Below are positions 19,534 through 29,832 of a DNA stretch of 64,000 bases, one piece after another (position 1 is the first letter of the stretch; the number at the start of each line of letters is the position of its first letter). The stretch covers positions 1 through 64,000 of the forward strand of contig JANQRW010000010.1 in NCBI GenBank assembly GCA_028284365.1, read 5' to 3'. The position numbers and the translations under genes were made by a program. The DNA is from Marinicella sp. (GTDB lineage Bacteria; Pseudomonadota; Gammaproteobacteria; Xanthomonadales; Marinicellaceae). The notes below the pieces were generated by a model. The model was not told where the DNA came from. It saw only the letters and a list, made by a program, of their open reading frames with translations, and made no database searches.

Positions 19534-20165
19534 CAACTGATTTTATTTTTGAATAGTTGTAACTCTGAATTAATGGCCTCAGCAACTGCTTCAATGCTGT
19601 CATTGGCGTTAACTACCTTAATTCTTTCCGGTTCTGACTTTACCCGCTGATGATAACCTTTTCTGATGTTTTCGAAAAACGACAGAGCTTCCCTCTCGAT
19701 CCGGTCTTTATTTGATCGGTTTGCTGCGCGATTCAAGCCTTCTGCCGGATCTACATCAAGCAAGAGGGTTAAATCAGGTTTGGTGGTACCAACAACAAAT
19801 TTTTCCAAGTATTCAATGCTAGACCAATCTATTCCACGACCAAACCCCTGATAAGCATAACTGGCATCAACAAATCGATCTGAAACCACCCAGGTTCCAT
19901 CAGCCAATGTAGGCCTGATTACTTTCTCCAAATGTTCGTTTCTGGCCGCAAACATCAGCAACAACTCAGTTTTTGCCGCTAAATGCTGAGAATGTAATAA
20001 TAATTCTCTGATGTGTTCAGCATTGTGTTCCCCACCAGGCTCTCTGGTGGATATAAAAGGCACCTGCCATGACTCAAGCTTTTCTTTGATCACCTTCATC
20101 GCCGTTGATTTTCCAGCACCTTCCGAGCCCTCTAATGTAATAAATTTTGCTGCCAATTTACTCAC
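19533..20165 (-). CDS. tmk: Thymidylate kinase
   Basis: Phosphorylates dTMP to dTDP. The 210-residue protein has the P-loop GSEGAGKST, the DR motif in VSDRFVDASYAYQG, and a typical lid region. A longer open frame reaches 20426 but runs far into mltG. I chose the GTG at 20165, which overlaps the mltG stop by 8 nt, sits behind an AAGGG ribosome site, and gives the normal family length. Confidence 0.93.
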   Translation of the reverse strand: MSKLAAKFITLEGSEGAGKSTAMKVIKEKLESWQVPFISTREPGGEHNAEHIRELLLHSQHLAAKTELLLMFAARNEHLEKVIRPTLADGTWVVSDRFVDASYAYQGFGRGIDWSSIEYLEKFVVGTTKPDLTLLLDVDPAEGLNRAANRSNKDRIEREALSFFENIRKGYHQRVKSEPERIKVVNANDSIEAVAEAINSELQLFKNKIS

Positions 20166-21171
20166 CTGAACGTAATCCCTTGAGGTATTCTGCAACGGCT
20201 TTTTTATGTTGTTCATAGTTCTCACTGAAAGTGTGGCCACCTGAGTTATTAGCCACAAAGAATAACTCATTACCTTCATTTGGATGAGCCGCTGCCTTGA
20301 TGGAGGCGGCGCTGGCAGCAGCAATTGGGGTGGGTGGCAATCCAACCCGAGTGTAGGTATTGTAAGGTGTATCGGTTCTGAGGTGTTCAGAGGTAATGTC
20401 CCCGGCATAAGCACTGCCGACACCATAAATCACTGTTGGATCAGTTTGTAACTTCATTCCTTGTTCTAAACGGCGATTAAACACCCCGGAAATGATGTTT
20501 CTCTCACTGTCTTTGGCTGTTTCTTTTTCAATGATTGAAGCCAGTATAAGTAACTCATAGGGTGACTTTAAAGGTATGCTTTCATCACGTGCCTGCCACG
20601 TTTCATCCAACACATGCTCCAGAGCTTCATGAGCCCTTTGCAAAACATCTAAATCCACATCACTTTTAGTGTACTGGTAAGTCTCAGGTAAGAAACGGCC
20701 TTCCAAATTCCCTGCCTTTATACCTAGTTTTTGCTTTAATTCCGTATCAGTTAAATCTGGCAAGGCATGTTTCAAAGGACTGCTCATGAAATTTCTTTTA
20801 ATTTCTTTCCATTGCTGGCCTTCAATAATCGTGATGCTGTAAGTTTTAACGTTGTTATTATCAATGTAGTTAACTAATTCACGGGGAGACATGGCTTCTG
20901 CAATTTCAAACTCACCAGTTTTGATGCTTTTTTCCAGATTATTAAAGCGAGCCATTAACTTCCAGTTAATGGTGCTACCATTACCACCTGAGGCCTGTAC
21001 CTGCTTTATAAACTGACCAAAGGTACTGCCCTTTTTAACATCCAAAATCACCGGTAAATTTTTAAAAACTGGCTGGATTAAGAACTGATTGTACTGATAA
21101 TACAAATAATACATAACAACTGCAGCTAAAAACACCAACAGCAAAAACATTCTTAAAAGTAATTTTTTCAT
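20158..21171 (-). CDS. mltG: Endolytic peptidoglycan transglycosylase MltG
   Basis: A 337-residue inner-membrane enzyme that cleaves nascent glycan strands. It has one N-terminal transmembrane helix (about 8-26), a LysM-like part, and the YceG catalytic domain with ILASIIEKET (catalytic Glu) and a LQTDPTVIYG segment. The ATG at 21171 overlaps the pabC stop (TGATG); an upstream TTG is less likely. The pabC-mltG-tmk-holB order matches Escherichia coli. Confidence 0.94.
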   Translation of the reverse strand: MKKLLLRMFLLLVFLAAVVMYYLYYQYNQFLIQPVFKNLPVILDVKKGSTFGQFIKQVQASGGNGSTINWKLMARFNNLEKSIKTGEFEIAEAMSPRELVNYIDNNNVKTYSITIIEGQQWKEIKRNFMSSPLKHALPDLTDTELKQKLGIKAGNLEGRFLPETYQYTKSDVDLDVLQRAHEALEHVLDETWQARDESIPLKSPYELLILASIIEKETAKDSERNIISGVFNRRLEQGMKLQTDPTVIYGVGSAYAGDITSEHLRTDTPYNTYTRVGLPPTPIAAASAASIKAAAHPNEGNELFFVANNSGGHTFSENYEQHKKAVAEYLKGLRSGE

Positions 21172-21986
21172 CAATCAAATAATTCCAACCAAAGCTGATC
21201 TATATTATCGTGTATCAACTGCGATGTGGCAAAGGAAATGGACTGATTTTGATCAGAATCAAATACTTTTTCAACCGCTCTAAAGCCTCTGATAGAATTC
21301 CCAATTATCATGACATCCAATTCATTTAGTTCATCTAACTTAATGTGGGTATTTTTGATTTCCAGTTGAGAGCGCAACCACTGTAATGCCACCCCATTAA
21401 CACCACAGTTTTTTAATTTGGGGGTCAATAATCTCTCACCTTTAACAAAAATAATATTTTGATAAGTGGTTTCAATTACCCTGTTCTTTTTATCCAATAA
21501 GATAAGATCATCCAATTGTTCTTTTTCATTCAATTCATCAGCCAACAGCACATGTTCTAAACGACTCAGATGTTTCAATCCTGCCAAAGTTTTTTGCTGA
21601 CTGAGTCTTGAAGTTGCTACACCTAATCTGGCAGCAGATTGTTTTTCATCAAAGATTGTCGTTTCTGCAGATATAACCCACTCAATTTCTTCGGTCCAAG
21701 GTCGGTAGCTGCGTTTTTGTTGCGCACGAAACACCACCAGCTTCATCACACATGATTGGCGCGCCGTGTGATTTAATCGGCTCAAAGCAGATTGCACATT
21801 GCTTTCATCAAATGATTTCAACTTCAACTTTGATAAACTATTTTGCAACCTGGCCATGTGCCATTTAAACAGTGGAATATTACCTTGGTGTACACGCATG
21901 GTTTCAAACAGCCCATCACCATATTGCATGGCCCGGCTTAACCACAGTTCAGGATCATTGATATCAAAAGATGCACCAATGATCAT
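21171..21986 (-). CDS. pabC: Aminodeoxychorismate lyase
   Basis: A 271-residue fold-type IV PLP enzyme that converts aminodeoxychorismate to p-aminobenzoate and pyruvate for folate synthesis. The conserved YGDGLFETMR start motif and LKHLSRLEHVLLADE, with the PLP lysine, are present. It sits 2 bp downstream of pabB, so the two p-aminobenzoate genes are adjacent here. Confidence 0.92.
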   Translation of the reverse strand: MIIGASFDINDPELWLSRAMQYGDGLFETMRVHQGNIPLFKWHMARLQNSLSKLKLKSFDESNVQSALSRLNHTARQSCVMKLVVFRAQQKRSYRPWTEEIEWVISAETTIFDEKQSAARLGVATSRLSQQKTLAGLKHLSRLEHVLLADELNEKEQLDDLILLDKKNRVIETTYQNIIFVKGERLLTPKLKNCGVNGVALQWLRSQLEIKNTHIKLDELNELDVMIIGNSIRGFRAVEKVFDSDQNQSISFATSQLIHDNIDQLWLELFD

Positions 21987-21988
21987 AA

Positions 21989-23317
21989 TCAGCTGACACC
22001 CCCTTGGCCGTGATCATTATGGTGAGACAAGGCATGGAGCATACCTTTGGCTTTGTGTCTGGTTTCTTGTAATTCTGCAGTTGGGTTTGAGTCATATACA
22101 ATACCAGCACCTGCACTGAAAGTGATGGTGCTTTGATTCATACCAATGGTTCGAATCAGTATATTCAAATCAACCTGTCCATCATGATTAATATAACCCA
22201 TACTGCCAGTGTAACAGCCACGTTCCCTTTGTTCTATCTCTCGAATCACTTCCATACATCTGATTTTGGGACACCCAGTTATGGTTCCACCTGGAAATAA
22301 CGCCTGTAGGGTTTCCTGAAAACTCACACCATCAAGCAGCTTACCCTTCACATTAGAAACTATATGATGGACATGTTCATACGTTTCAATAACCATCAAT
22401 TCATCCACTTCTACACTACCTACCCGACATACCCGACCTAAGTCATTACGCTCAAGATCAATCAGCATGATGTGCTCTGCACGTTCTTTAGGTGTTTTTA
22501 TTAATTCATTGATTAGTTTTTGATCAGTATTTTTATCACATCCCCTCGGCCTGGTACCGGCAATTGGTCGCGTTTCAATCAAATTTTCCTTAACGTGGAA
22601 TAACCGTTCTGGTGAAGAACTTATGATCGCAAAATCCCCTAACTGCAACAAACCTGCAAATGGTGCAGGATTCGATGAGCGTAACTGCGTATATAAATCA
22701 GTAGGGATAACCGTTTGTGCCAAGTGTCCACGGTATTGTCTCGATAAATTGGCTTGGTAAATATCTCCTGCTATGATCAGCTGCTTGGCGTAACTGACTG
22801 ACTTCTCAAATTCGAGGCCATTTTCTTCGACAACGTCACTCAAGTTTAAAGTCTTGGTGGGGTAAAGCGAATCAACTGTCAATGTGTCCTCTATCTGATT
22901 TGCCACTGTTTCAGATTCAGCATACAAAAATTGCTGTTCTTGAAAATGGTCTATCACAATAGCTCCCTGACAATAAATAGCAATTGCCAATGGTTCTTTT
23001 GCTTGTTCTGAAGCCAAATCTGTGAGTTTTTGTTCTAAATAATAGGCTGATTCATACGCAAAATAAACATACCAACCATACTGAAAAGGACTTTTACAAT
23101 GACCAGCGTCAAATTCAGTGTCAACTGTGGTTAACAACTGCTCCAGCTGTTGATGATTGTATGCCACCAACTCAATACTTGGTGCAGCAAAAAGAATATC
23201 ATAACGGCCAATTTTCTCATTCAGTGACTGACTTTCTAACAAAGCCGGAAAGAAACCTGGTTCTGCAGCAGTTAATGCCAGCAAATCAGGTTTCTTGAGT
23301 AGCTTCCGTTCTATCAA
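21989..23317 (-). CDS. pabB: Aminodeoxychorismate synthase component I
   Basis: A 442-residue chorismate-utilising enzyme that makes 4-amino-4-deoxychorismate with ammonia from PabA. The C-terminal half has the diagnostic PIAGTRPRG, ERAEHIMLIDLERNDLGRV, FPGGTITGCPK and GCYTGSMGYI motifs. The PIAGT threonine-type motif and pairing with pabC favour PabB over TrpE. It lies inside the fab cluster between fabF and pabC, whereas Escherichia coli has pabC alone there. Confidence 0.92.
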   Translation of the reverse strand: MIERKLLKKPDLLALTAAEPGFFPALLESQSLNEKIGRYDILFAAPSIELVAYNHQQLEQLLTTVDTEFDAGHCKSPFQYGWYVYFAYESAYYLEQKLTDLASEQAKEPLAIAIYCQGAIVIDHFQEQQFLYAESETVANQIEDTLTVDSLYPTKTLNLSDVVEENGLEFEKSVSYAKQLIIAGDIYQANLSRQYRGHLAQTVIPTDLYTQLRSSNPAPFAGLLQLGDFAIISSSPERLFHVKENLIETRPIAGTRPRGCDKNTDQKLINELIKTPKERAEHIMLIDLERNDLGRVCRVGSVEVDELMVIETYEHVHHIVSNVKGKLLDGVSFQETLQALFPGGTITGCPKIRCMEVIREIEQRERGCYTGSMGYINHDGQVDLNILIRTIGMNQSTITFSAGAGIVYDSNPTAELQETRHKAKGMLHALSHHNDHGQGGVS

Positions 23318-23348
23318 CTGCGCTCTGCTTCTTGCTACAACCTGGCTC

Positions 23349-24596
23349 TTACTTCGCTTCTAAGCGATTAAAAACCAAAGATCCATTAGTACCACCAAAA
23401 CCAAATGAATTTGATATCGCCACATCTGCCCTGGTTTCACGTGCTGTATTTGGTACATAGTCCAAATCACACTCAGGATCAGGGTTGATTAAGTTAATGG
23501 TCGGTGGCAGGATTTGGTCTTTCAGCGCCATAACACTGAAAATGGCTTCAATACCGCCAGCAGCTCCTAGCAAATGTCCAGTCATGGACTTAGTAGAAGA
23601 GACGGCTAAGCTATGAGCATGAGCACCAAAAGCAACTTTTACTGCATCACTTTCACCTTTGTCACCCTGAGGTGTTGAAGTACCATGAGCATTGACATAA
23701 TCAAACTCATCAGCATTAAATCCTGAGTCTTTGATCGCATTGGTCATACAACGAGCGGCACCTTCACCACCCGGAGATGGTGCTGTCATGTGGTGGGCAT
23801 CAGAACTCATACCAAAACCCGAAATTTCAGCATAAATCTGGGCACCACGTTTAACCGCATGTTCATATTCTTCAATCACCATCACACCAGCACCATCGCC
23901 CAACACAAAACCATCACGCTCTGTGTCCCAGGGCCTGGAAGCTGCTGTTGGATCATCGTTTCGAGTGGACAGTGCCTTGGATTGTGAAAAACCACCAATG
24001 GCGATTGGTGTCGAGGCATACTCAGCACCACCACAAACCATCACATCGGCATCACCATAAACAATAGACCGATATGCCATGCCTATGCTGTGTGTGGCAG
24101 AAGTACAGGCAGACACCATGGCTAAGTTGGGCCCTTTAAGTCCATATTTAATACTTAAATTACCCGAAGCCATATTAATAATGGTACTTGGAATAAAGAA
24201 TGGTGAAATTCTTCTTGGGCCTTTTTTCAGCCAAGTTTCAGTGGTGTTTTGTATACCTAAAATACCACCAATTCCGGCACCAATATAGACCCCAATTCTT
24301 TCGGCATTTTCCTCTGTAACTGTAATACCCGAATCATTAATAGCATCTTCCCCAGCCGCCATCGCATAATGAATAAAAGGATCCATCTTTTTAGCATCTT
24401 TGGCTGAGATGTATTGTTTGACATCAAAGTCTTTGATTTCGCCAGCAATCTTGGCGGTGAAATCAGTTGTATCAAAATGCGTGATTGGCGAAATCCCACT
24501 GACACCATTCACAATGTTATCCCAAGCAGCTTTTAAGGTATTTCCAACTGGTGAGATGATTCCCATACCAGTTACCACAACTCTGCGTTTTGTCAT
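23349..24596 (-). CDS. fabF: 3-oxoacyl-ACP synthase II
   Basis: A 415-residue condensing enzyme for fatty-acid elongation. The active-site Cys164 lies in [10 protein letters not shown], with the two histidines in [11 protein letters not shown] and [12 protein letters not shown]. Length is normal. It follows acpP after a 96-bp gap, as in the standard fabHDG-acpP-fabF cluster. Confidence 0.97.
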   Translation of the reverse strand: MTKRRVVVTGMGIISPVGNTLKAAWDNIVNGVSGISPITHFDTTDFTAKIAGEIKDFDVKQYISAKDAKKMDPFIHYAMAAGEDAINDSGITVTEENAERIGVYIGAGIGGILGIQNTTETWLKKGPRRISPFFIPSTIINMASGNLSIKYGLKGPNLAMVSACTSATHSIGMAYRSIVYGDADVMVCGGAEYASTPIAIGGFSQSKALSTRNDDPTAASRPWDTERDGFVLGDGAGVMVIEEYEHAVKRGAQIYAEISGFGMSSDAHHMTAPSPGGEGAARCMTNAIKDSGFNADEFDYVNAHGTSTPQGDKGESDAVKVAFGAHAHSLAVSSTKSMTGHLLGAAGGIEAIFSVMALKDQILPPTINLINPDPECDLDYVPNTARETRADVAISNSFGFGGTNGSLVFNRLEAK

Positions 24597-24692
24597 AATT
24601 TGTCCCCGTTTAACGGCTCATTTACAAACCATAAAAACTCGAAAAGCCACGATAATATCGCAGCTTTTCCTTGAATTTATTCAGCAAAAAGA

Positions 24693-24932
24693 TCAGGCGT
24701 TTTCAGTCACGTAATCAATGGCTTGTTGAACTGTGGTGATTTTCTCAGCATCTTCTTCAGGAATTTCGCACTCAAACTCCTCTTCCAATGCCATAACCAA
24801 CTCAACAGTGTCCAATGAATCAGCACCCAAATCATCCACAAAAGATGAAGAATTATTCAATTCTGAAACTTCAACATCTAAATCCAATTGTTCAACAACG
24901 ATTTCTTTAACTTTGTTTTCTACGTCACTCAT
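24693..24932 (-). CDS. acpP: Acyl carrier protein
   Basis: A 79-residue acidic helical protein. Ser39 in [12 protein letters not shown] is the phosphopantetheine attachment site. It carries growing acyl chains for FabD, FabH, FabG, FabF and PlsX, all encoded alongside. The 145-bp gap to fabG probably holds its own promoter, as is common for acpP. Confidence 0.97.
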   Translation of the reverse strand: MSDVENKVKEIVVEQLDLDVEVSELNNSSSFVDDLGADSLDTVELVMALEEEFECEIPEEDAEKITTVQQAIDYVTENA

Positions 24933-25077
24933 TTAGTGTTTACCTATGTAAAAAAGCATATTGTATGCAAGGTTTATAAAATATTCCACCCTTAAATTGT
25001 GGCAAGCCAAGCGAATTCAAGGCAGTGATATTAATTTATTTCAAACGTCTGTTTTATTATTCATTACAGATGCATCA

Positions 25078-25815
25078 TTATGACATGTACATGCCACCAT
25101 TTACATGTAAAGTTTCACCTGTGATATAAGCACCTGAATCAGAAGCCAGAAACAATACAGCATTGGCAATGTCTTGTGTACTTCCAAGTCTTTTCAAGGG
25201 CACCTGCTCCATCAGGTTGCTTTTCTGCGTCTCATCCAGTTCATCAGTCATATCGGTTTGAATGTAACCTGGAGCAACCACGTTGACAGTGATGCCTCGT
25301 GAACCTATTTCTCGGGCCAATGATTTGGAAAAACCTATGATACCGGCTTTGGCTGCCGCATAATTACTTTGTCCAGGATTACCCAAATCACCAATAACCG
25401 AGCCAATATTAATGATTTTGCCACCCTTGGCTTTCATCATGCCACGAACACAGGCTTTACACATTTTATAAATGGATGACAGATTGGTGTTGATCACCTG
25501 GTCCCAGTCATCATTATTCATGCGCATCAACAATTTATCATTGGTTATCCCGGCATTGTTTATCAATACAGTCGGCAAACCAACAGACGATTTCATGGTT
25601 GATAACAATTCGTCAATGCTGTCTTGATCAGCCACATTTAAAACATGGCCCTGCCCATCATGCTCTTTCAAATACGCAGATATATTATCAGCGCCTGCTT
25701 GAGAAGTGGCAGTACCTACAACTTTGGCGCCAGCAGCCGCCAAAGTTTCTGCAATCGCTTTACCAATGCCTCGACTGGCGCCTGTGACCAATGCAATTTG
25801 TCCAGATAAGTTCAT
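25078..25815 (-). CDS. fabG: 3-oxoacyl-ACP reductase
   Basis: A 245-residue short-chain dehydrogenase that reduces beta-ketoacyl-ACP with NADPH. It has the cofactor loop TGASRGIGKA, NNAG, the catalytic Ser in NIGSVIGD and the YAAAKAG Tyr-Lys pair. It lies 10 bp after fabD. Confidence 0.97.
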   Translation of the reverse strand: MNLSGQIALVTGASRGIGKAIAETLAAAGAKVVGTATSQAGADNISAYLKEHDGQGHVLNVADQDSIDELLSTMKSSVGLPTVLINNAGITNDKLLMRMNNDDWDQVINTNLSSIYKMCKACVRGMMKAKGGKIINIGSVIGDLGNPGQSNYAAAKAGIIGFSKSLAREIGSRGITVNVVAPGYIQTDMTDELDETQKSNLMEQVPLKRLGSTQDIANAVLFLASDSGAYITGETLHVNGGMYMS

Positions 25816-25825
25816 AATAGAAACC

Positions 25826-26749
25826 TCATTCCTCAGAAATTAATGATTCGATGCCTTTGGCATTTAACAATGGTGTGACTTTAAGAGATCGATCAAATCG
25901 CTTAAACAAGCCTGAAAGCACTTTACCTGGACCACATTCAGCGACCCTAGAAATCCCTATCTCTTGCAGTTTTTCCATGGTCTGGGTCCACCTCACTGGC
26001 GCAAACAACTGTTTTTCCAATAAACCTTTAATGATTGAAACATCATTATGAGTCTTCACATCCACATTGTGTAAAACCGGAATTTGAGGTACTTTAAATT
26101 CAACATCCACTAAATCTTGGGCCAGCTTTTCAGCCGCTGGCAGCATCAATTCACAATGTGATGGTACACTGACTGCCAATGCCATGACCTTTTTAGCACC
26201 GGCCTCTAAACACAATGCACCAGCCTGCTCGACAGCTTTGGTTTCACCCGCAATAACAATTTGACCAGGAGCGTTGTAATTAGCAGGACTGACCAAACCA
26301 GTGGCTTGCTCACATGCACCTTCAATAGCCACAGCATCCAAACCCAGAACTGCAGCCATTGAACCAGTACCTGATGGCACTGCTTCTTGCATATAAAGGC
26401 CACGTTTATGAACCAAGTGCAAAGCCGTTTCAAATTCCAAAGCACCGGCACAAACTAAAGCAGAATACTCACCCAATGAGTGACCAGCCATGACTTCAAT
26501 ATCAATGTTACTTTGTGCTTTTAGTGTAGCAAAAATACCCACAGAAGCTGCCAACAAAGCAGGTTGGGTCCACTGAGTTTTGTTCAATTCATCAGCTGGA
26601 CCATCATTGACCATACTCAACAAATCAACATCCAGCACCTTATTGGCAACCTGCATGTGCTGAGCCACTTTTGGGTAGTCTTTCAAGCCATCAAGCATGC
26701 CTACAGATTGTGACCCTTGACCAGGGAAAACAATAGCGACTTTATTCAT
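25826..26749 (-). CDS. fabD: Malonyl-CoA:ACP transacylase
   Basis: A 307-residue enzyme that loads malonyl groups onto ACP. The nucleophile Ser91 lies in AGHSLGEYSA, the QGSQ oxyanion motif is near the N-terminus, and the C-terminal ECGPGKVLSGL is typical. Standard position between fabH and fabG. Confidence 0.97.
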   Translation of the reverse strand: MNKVAIVFPGQGSQSVGMLDGLKDYPKVAQHMQVANKVLDVDLLSMVNDGPADELNKTQWTQPALLAASVGIFATLKAQSNIDIEVMAGHSLGEYSALVCAGALEFETALHLVHKRGLYMQEAVPSGTGSMAAVLGLDAVAIEGACEQATGLVSPANYNAPGQIVIAGETKAVEQAGALCLEAGAKKVMALAVSVPSHCELMLPAAEKLAQDLVDVEFKVPQIPVLHNVDVKTHNDVSIIKGLLEKQLFAPVRWTQTMEKLQEIGISRVAECGPGKVLSGLFKRFDRSLKVTPLLNAKGIESLISEE

Positions 26750-26827
26750 AGTATTTTGTTTTGTTGTTAAAAATGTCTGTCAAAAAAATCAGTTACTTGC
26801 GCCATACAATGACGAAGCATCTGATGT

Positions 26828-27799
26828 TTAATATTTTATAAGTGCAGAACCCCAAGTAAACCCTCCACCAAAGGCTTCCAATAACAACACGTCCCCACGT
26901 GTGACTTTACCGCTCCTAATGGCTTCATCCAAAGCCAAACCAACAGAAGCTGCTGATGTATTACCATGTTTATCAACTGTAACAATAACCTGATCCATAT
27001 TCATGCTGAGTTTTTTGGCTGTTGCAGATATGATTCTTAAATTGGCCTGGTGTGGAATCAGCCAATCGATATCGGTTTTTTCCATGTTATTTGCTTCGAG
27101 CGTTTCTTTAACAATACGCCCCAATGTCATAACCGCAGTTTTGAATACTTCATTACCTTTCATGCGAATTTTCAAACCACCATTAGGTTCGTTTTTCAAA
27201 CCGCTAGACACCCCCACCGTGGCATTCAATAAATGATCATGCATGCCATCAGCATGTAAATGAGTGGATAAAATACCAGCCTCTTCGCTGGCTTCCAGTA
27301 CCACCGCACTGGCTCCATCACCAAATAAAACACAAGTGGTGCGATCAGTCCAATCGACCATTCTGGTCAATGTCTCTGCACCAATAACCAAAGCTTTTTT
27401 ATGTTGTCCAGATTGGATAAATTTATCAGCAACACCCAAAGCGTAAATAGAACCACTGCAAGCAGCATTTACATCCATGGCTGTAATACCACTACACCCC
27501 AAACCTTTCTGAATCAAACAAGCTGTACTTGGGAACACCAAATCAGGTGTGGTGGTTCCAACCACCAGCAGATCAATATCAGCAGCAGTTATACCCGCCG
27601 CTTCCAAAGCTTTTTCCGCTGCTGCCAAGCCTAAAGTTGAAGTGGTCTCTCCATCACCAGCTACATGCCTTTGCTTGATGCCTGTTCGATCTTGAATCCA
27701 TTGGTCGTCTGTATCAACCATTTTCTCCAGATCTGCATTGGTTAAGATTTTTTCTGGTAACTGACTACCAGTTCCAATGATTTTAGAATAGATTCTCAT
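26828..27799 (-). CDS. fabH: 3-oxoacyl-ACP synthase III
   Basis: A ~323-residue initiating condensing enzyme joining acetyl-CoA and malonyl-ACP. The catalytic triad is visible: Cys in NAACSGSIYALG (about residue 114), His in LIPHQAN, and Asn in GNTSAAS. I chose the ATG at 27799 (MRIYSK), matching related proteins; a GTG two codons upstream (27805) has a closer GGGA and is possible. Confidence 0.95.
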   Translation of the reverse strand: MRIYSKIIGTGSQLPEKILTNADLEKMVDTDDQWIQDRTGIKQRHVAGDGETTSTLGLAAAEKALEAAGITAADIDLLVVGTTTPDLVFPSTACLIQKGLGCSGITAMDVNAACSGSIYALGVADKFIQSGQHKKALVIGAETLTRMVDWTDRTTCVLFGDGASAVVLEASEEAGILSTHLHADGMHDHLLNATVGVSSGLKNEPNGGLKIRMKGNEVFKTAVMTLGRIVKETLEANNMEKTDIDWLIPHQANLRIISATAKKLSMNMDQVIVTVDKHGNTSAASVGLALDEAIRSGKVTRGDVLLLEAFGGGFTWGSALIKY

Positions 27800-27822
27800 G
27801 CTCACATTGTCCCACTGTTATT

Positions 27823-28785
27823 TTATGAGTTAGATTTAATTTTTTTAAGGTAATTAGCAGTTTGTACCAAAGCATGATAAAAACCATCTTGGTCACTGTT
27901 GCCATGGGCTTTCACTACTAACCCATCCAAACCCAGTAATAAGGCACCATTATATTGGGCTGGATTTAAATTAACATCATCTATTTGCCAAAACTTTTTC
28001 TGCAACCAACGCTGCCACCAAGATTTGGGTTTATTGTTTTGAATTTGCTCCATCAATCCTTCACAAGCCTTCAGTGTGATATTCCCCACAAAACCGTCAC
28101 AACAAACCACATCAGCATAACCCTTGAACAAATGTGTTCCTTCACAAAAACCCAAATAGTTTAAATCTGATTGCTGTAACAAACGATCTGCCTGTTGCAC
28201 GGTATCATGCCCCTTGATGTGTTCAGTACCCACATTAAGCAATGCCACCTCAGGATTGTCACTACAGCACAACAACTTAGGTGCAATTTCTGCCCCAAGC
28301 TCAGCCAATGCAAATAAGTCTTCCGCGTTGTATTCAAGCGTTGCGCCAATATCAAGCAGCAAAGCAGGTTTTGGTATTCCAGGTAAAACGGTTGCCAAGG
28401 CTGGACGTTCAATACTGACCTCAGATTTCAGCCAGTATTTTGCCAGTGCCACCAATGCGCCGCTGTTGCCCGCTGTCAAAATCGCATCAGCTTCATGATC
28501 TGCAACAGCTTTAACAGATAAAGACATGCTGCTCAGGCGTTTCTTCCGCAGCGCCACCAAAGGTGACTCATCCATAGAAATGACTTGTTCAGAAACAATG
28601 ACCTCATCGCCATCGCTGAGACACCCTAGCAGTGCTTTGTGTGATTCATTAAAACCATTATCAACAAATACTTTGAGTGTATGACTTGGAAATTGAGGTT
28701 TAAATTTTTGTATTGCATCCAGACGACTGATCGGCGATAAGTCACCACCCATTAAATCGATTGCAATGACAGGCTGATTACTCAT
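27823..28785 (-). CDS. plsX: Phosphate acyltransferase PlsX
   Basis: A 320-residue enzyme converting acyl-ACP to acyl-phosphate for phospholipid synthesis. The N-terminal AIDLMGGD, TAGNSGALVALAK and the VCCDGFVGNITLK motif are characteristic. It sits between rpmF and fabH as in most proteobacteria, linking fatty-acid and lipid synthesis. Confidence 0.95.
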   Translation of the reverse strand: MSNQPVIAIDLMGGDLSPISRLDAIQKFKPQFPSHTLKVFVDNGFNESHKALLGCLSDGDEVIVSEQVISMDESPLVALRKKRLSSMSLSVKAVADHEADAILTAGNSGALVALAKYWLKSEVSIERPALATVLPGIPKPALLLDIGATLEYNAEDLFALAELGAEIAPKLLCCSDNPEVALLNVGTEHIKGHDTVQQADRLLQQSDLNYLGFCEGTHLFKGYADVVCCDGFVGNITLKACEGLMEQIQNNKPKSWWQRWLQKKFWQIDDVNLNPAQYNGALLLGLDGLVVKAHGNSDQDGFYHALVQTANYLKKIKSNS

Positions 28786-28811
28786 ATAAAAAATTATTCA
28801 TACCCCAAACA

Positions 28812-28841
28812 AAAATGGGTAAAGCCCACTTTACCCATTTT
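28812..28841 (-). terminator. Hairpin between rpmF and plsX (terminator or attenuator)
   Basis: A 13-bp perfect stem (28812-28824 with 28829-28841) and a CCCA-type loop lie between the rpmF stop and the plsX start. On the minus strand it ends with a TTTTTG tract, so it could partly terminate the ribosomal-protein transcript before the lipid genes. Confidence 0.6.
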
Positions 28842-28887
28842 CACCCTGTTAGTTTTAAGTACAACAGTAATTTTGCACCAACAAAAC

Positions 28888-29085
28888 TTATTCGTCTGTG
28901 TCTACTTCTTTAACATCAAACTGAATCACTTCTTTACCACGGTAAAACCCTTCAGGGCTGACGTGGTGACGCAAATGAGTCTCGCCCGTTTCAGCTTCAA
29001 CAGATAATGTACGTGCTTTTAATTTATCATGTCCGCGTCTCATGCCTCTTTTAGAAGGGGTTACGCGGCTTTTTTGTACTGCCAT
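28888..29085 (-). CDS. rpmF: 50S ribosomal protein L32
   Basis: A 65-residue basic ribosomal protein with the typical [20 protein letters not shown] start and [12 protein letters not shown] core. It lacks zinc-binding cysteines, as usual in gammaproteobacteria. It follows the yceD gene by 20 bp, the conserved yceD-rpmF pair. Confidence 0.97.
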   Translation of the reverse strand: MAVQKSRVTPSKRGMRRGHDKLKARTLSVEAETGETHLRHHVSPEGFYRGKEVIQFDVKEVDTDE

Positions 29086-29105
29086 TTTGATTCTCCAAAA
29101 TTTAC

Positions 29106-29627
29106 TTAATTCTTGTCTTTAAGCTGTTGTAACGCAGCAAAAGGACTTTGTATTTCTTCGGTTGTGGGTTCACCACCATCTTCACCTACCAAGTACTCAC
29201 TGTTAAGTTCAGCACCTGGTTTCAAAGGAACATCAGGTATTTTTAACAATATCTCATCTTCCAATAAAGCCTTAGGCTCTACTTGCATATCTTCAACCCA
29301 TGAAGGCATCACACCAACTTCAAGCTTGGCCTCATCCTCAATATCACTGATAAAACCAATGACATTATCAGTAACCAAGGGGAAAGCAAACGTTTCCAAA
29401 CTCCTTTGGCATATCAATTCTAACTGGGCTTCAATTCGAATGATCGCTTCACCCAACACCGATTTAGAGTGTCGAAACTGGATTTCATATTTAACAGGAG
29501 CGTCAGCAGAAGCAATTAACTCTGCTGGCATCCTATCCAAATCTGAAAGCAATAATTCACCATTCAGCTGCCATTCTTTTCTAACAGCCGCATTCAAATC
29601 TATTGATTCTGGTAGTGATTTAGCCAT
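29106..29627 (-). CDS. yceD: YceD/DUF177 family protein (23S rRNA accumulation protein)
   Basis: A 173-residue acidic protein of the DUF177 family, widely linked to rpmF and implicated in large-subunit rRNA metabolism. The central [16 protein letters not shown] segment carries the family's conserved cysteine/arginine region, and the C-terminal [14 protein letters not shown] is conserved. First gene of the rpmF-plsX-fab transcript. Confidence 0.88.
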   Translation of the reverse strand: MAKSLPESIDLNAAVRKEWQLNGELLLSDLDRMPAELIASADAPVKYEIQFRHSKSVLGEAIIRIEAQLELICQRSLETFAFPLVTDNVIGFISDIEDEAKLEVGVMPSWVEDMQVEPKALLEDEILLKIPDVPLKPGAELNSEYLVGEDGGEPTTEEIQSPFAALQQLKDKN

Positions 29628-29832
29628 AGCCGGCGAATTCTACTGGTTTTAGCTTTTGATTGCAAACCAATTTATGTGTTAATTGTTAATAATTATAAGG
29701 CTTTGCGGACAAAAATTAAAACAAAATAATTCGCCCTGATTACTGTCAAAATCTAAGATGGTTAGACTCAACGATTTTAAATGACTACAGGGTTTGTTAT
29801 CATGACCCCTGTTTGATAAAAGTTAATCAACT

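Noticed and set aside
29113..29652. 179-codon plus-strand frame antisense to yceD
   Set aside because: It is the complement of the conserved yceD gene and has no family resemblance.
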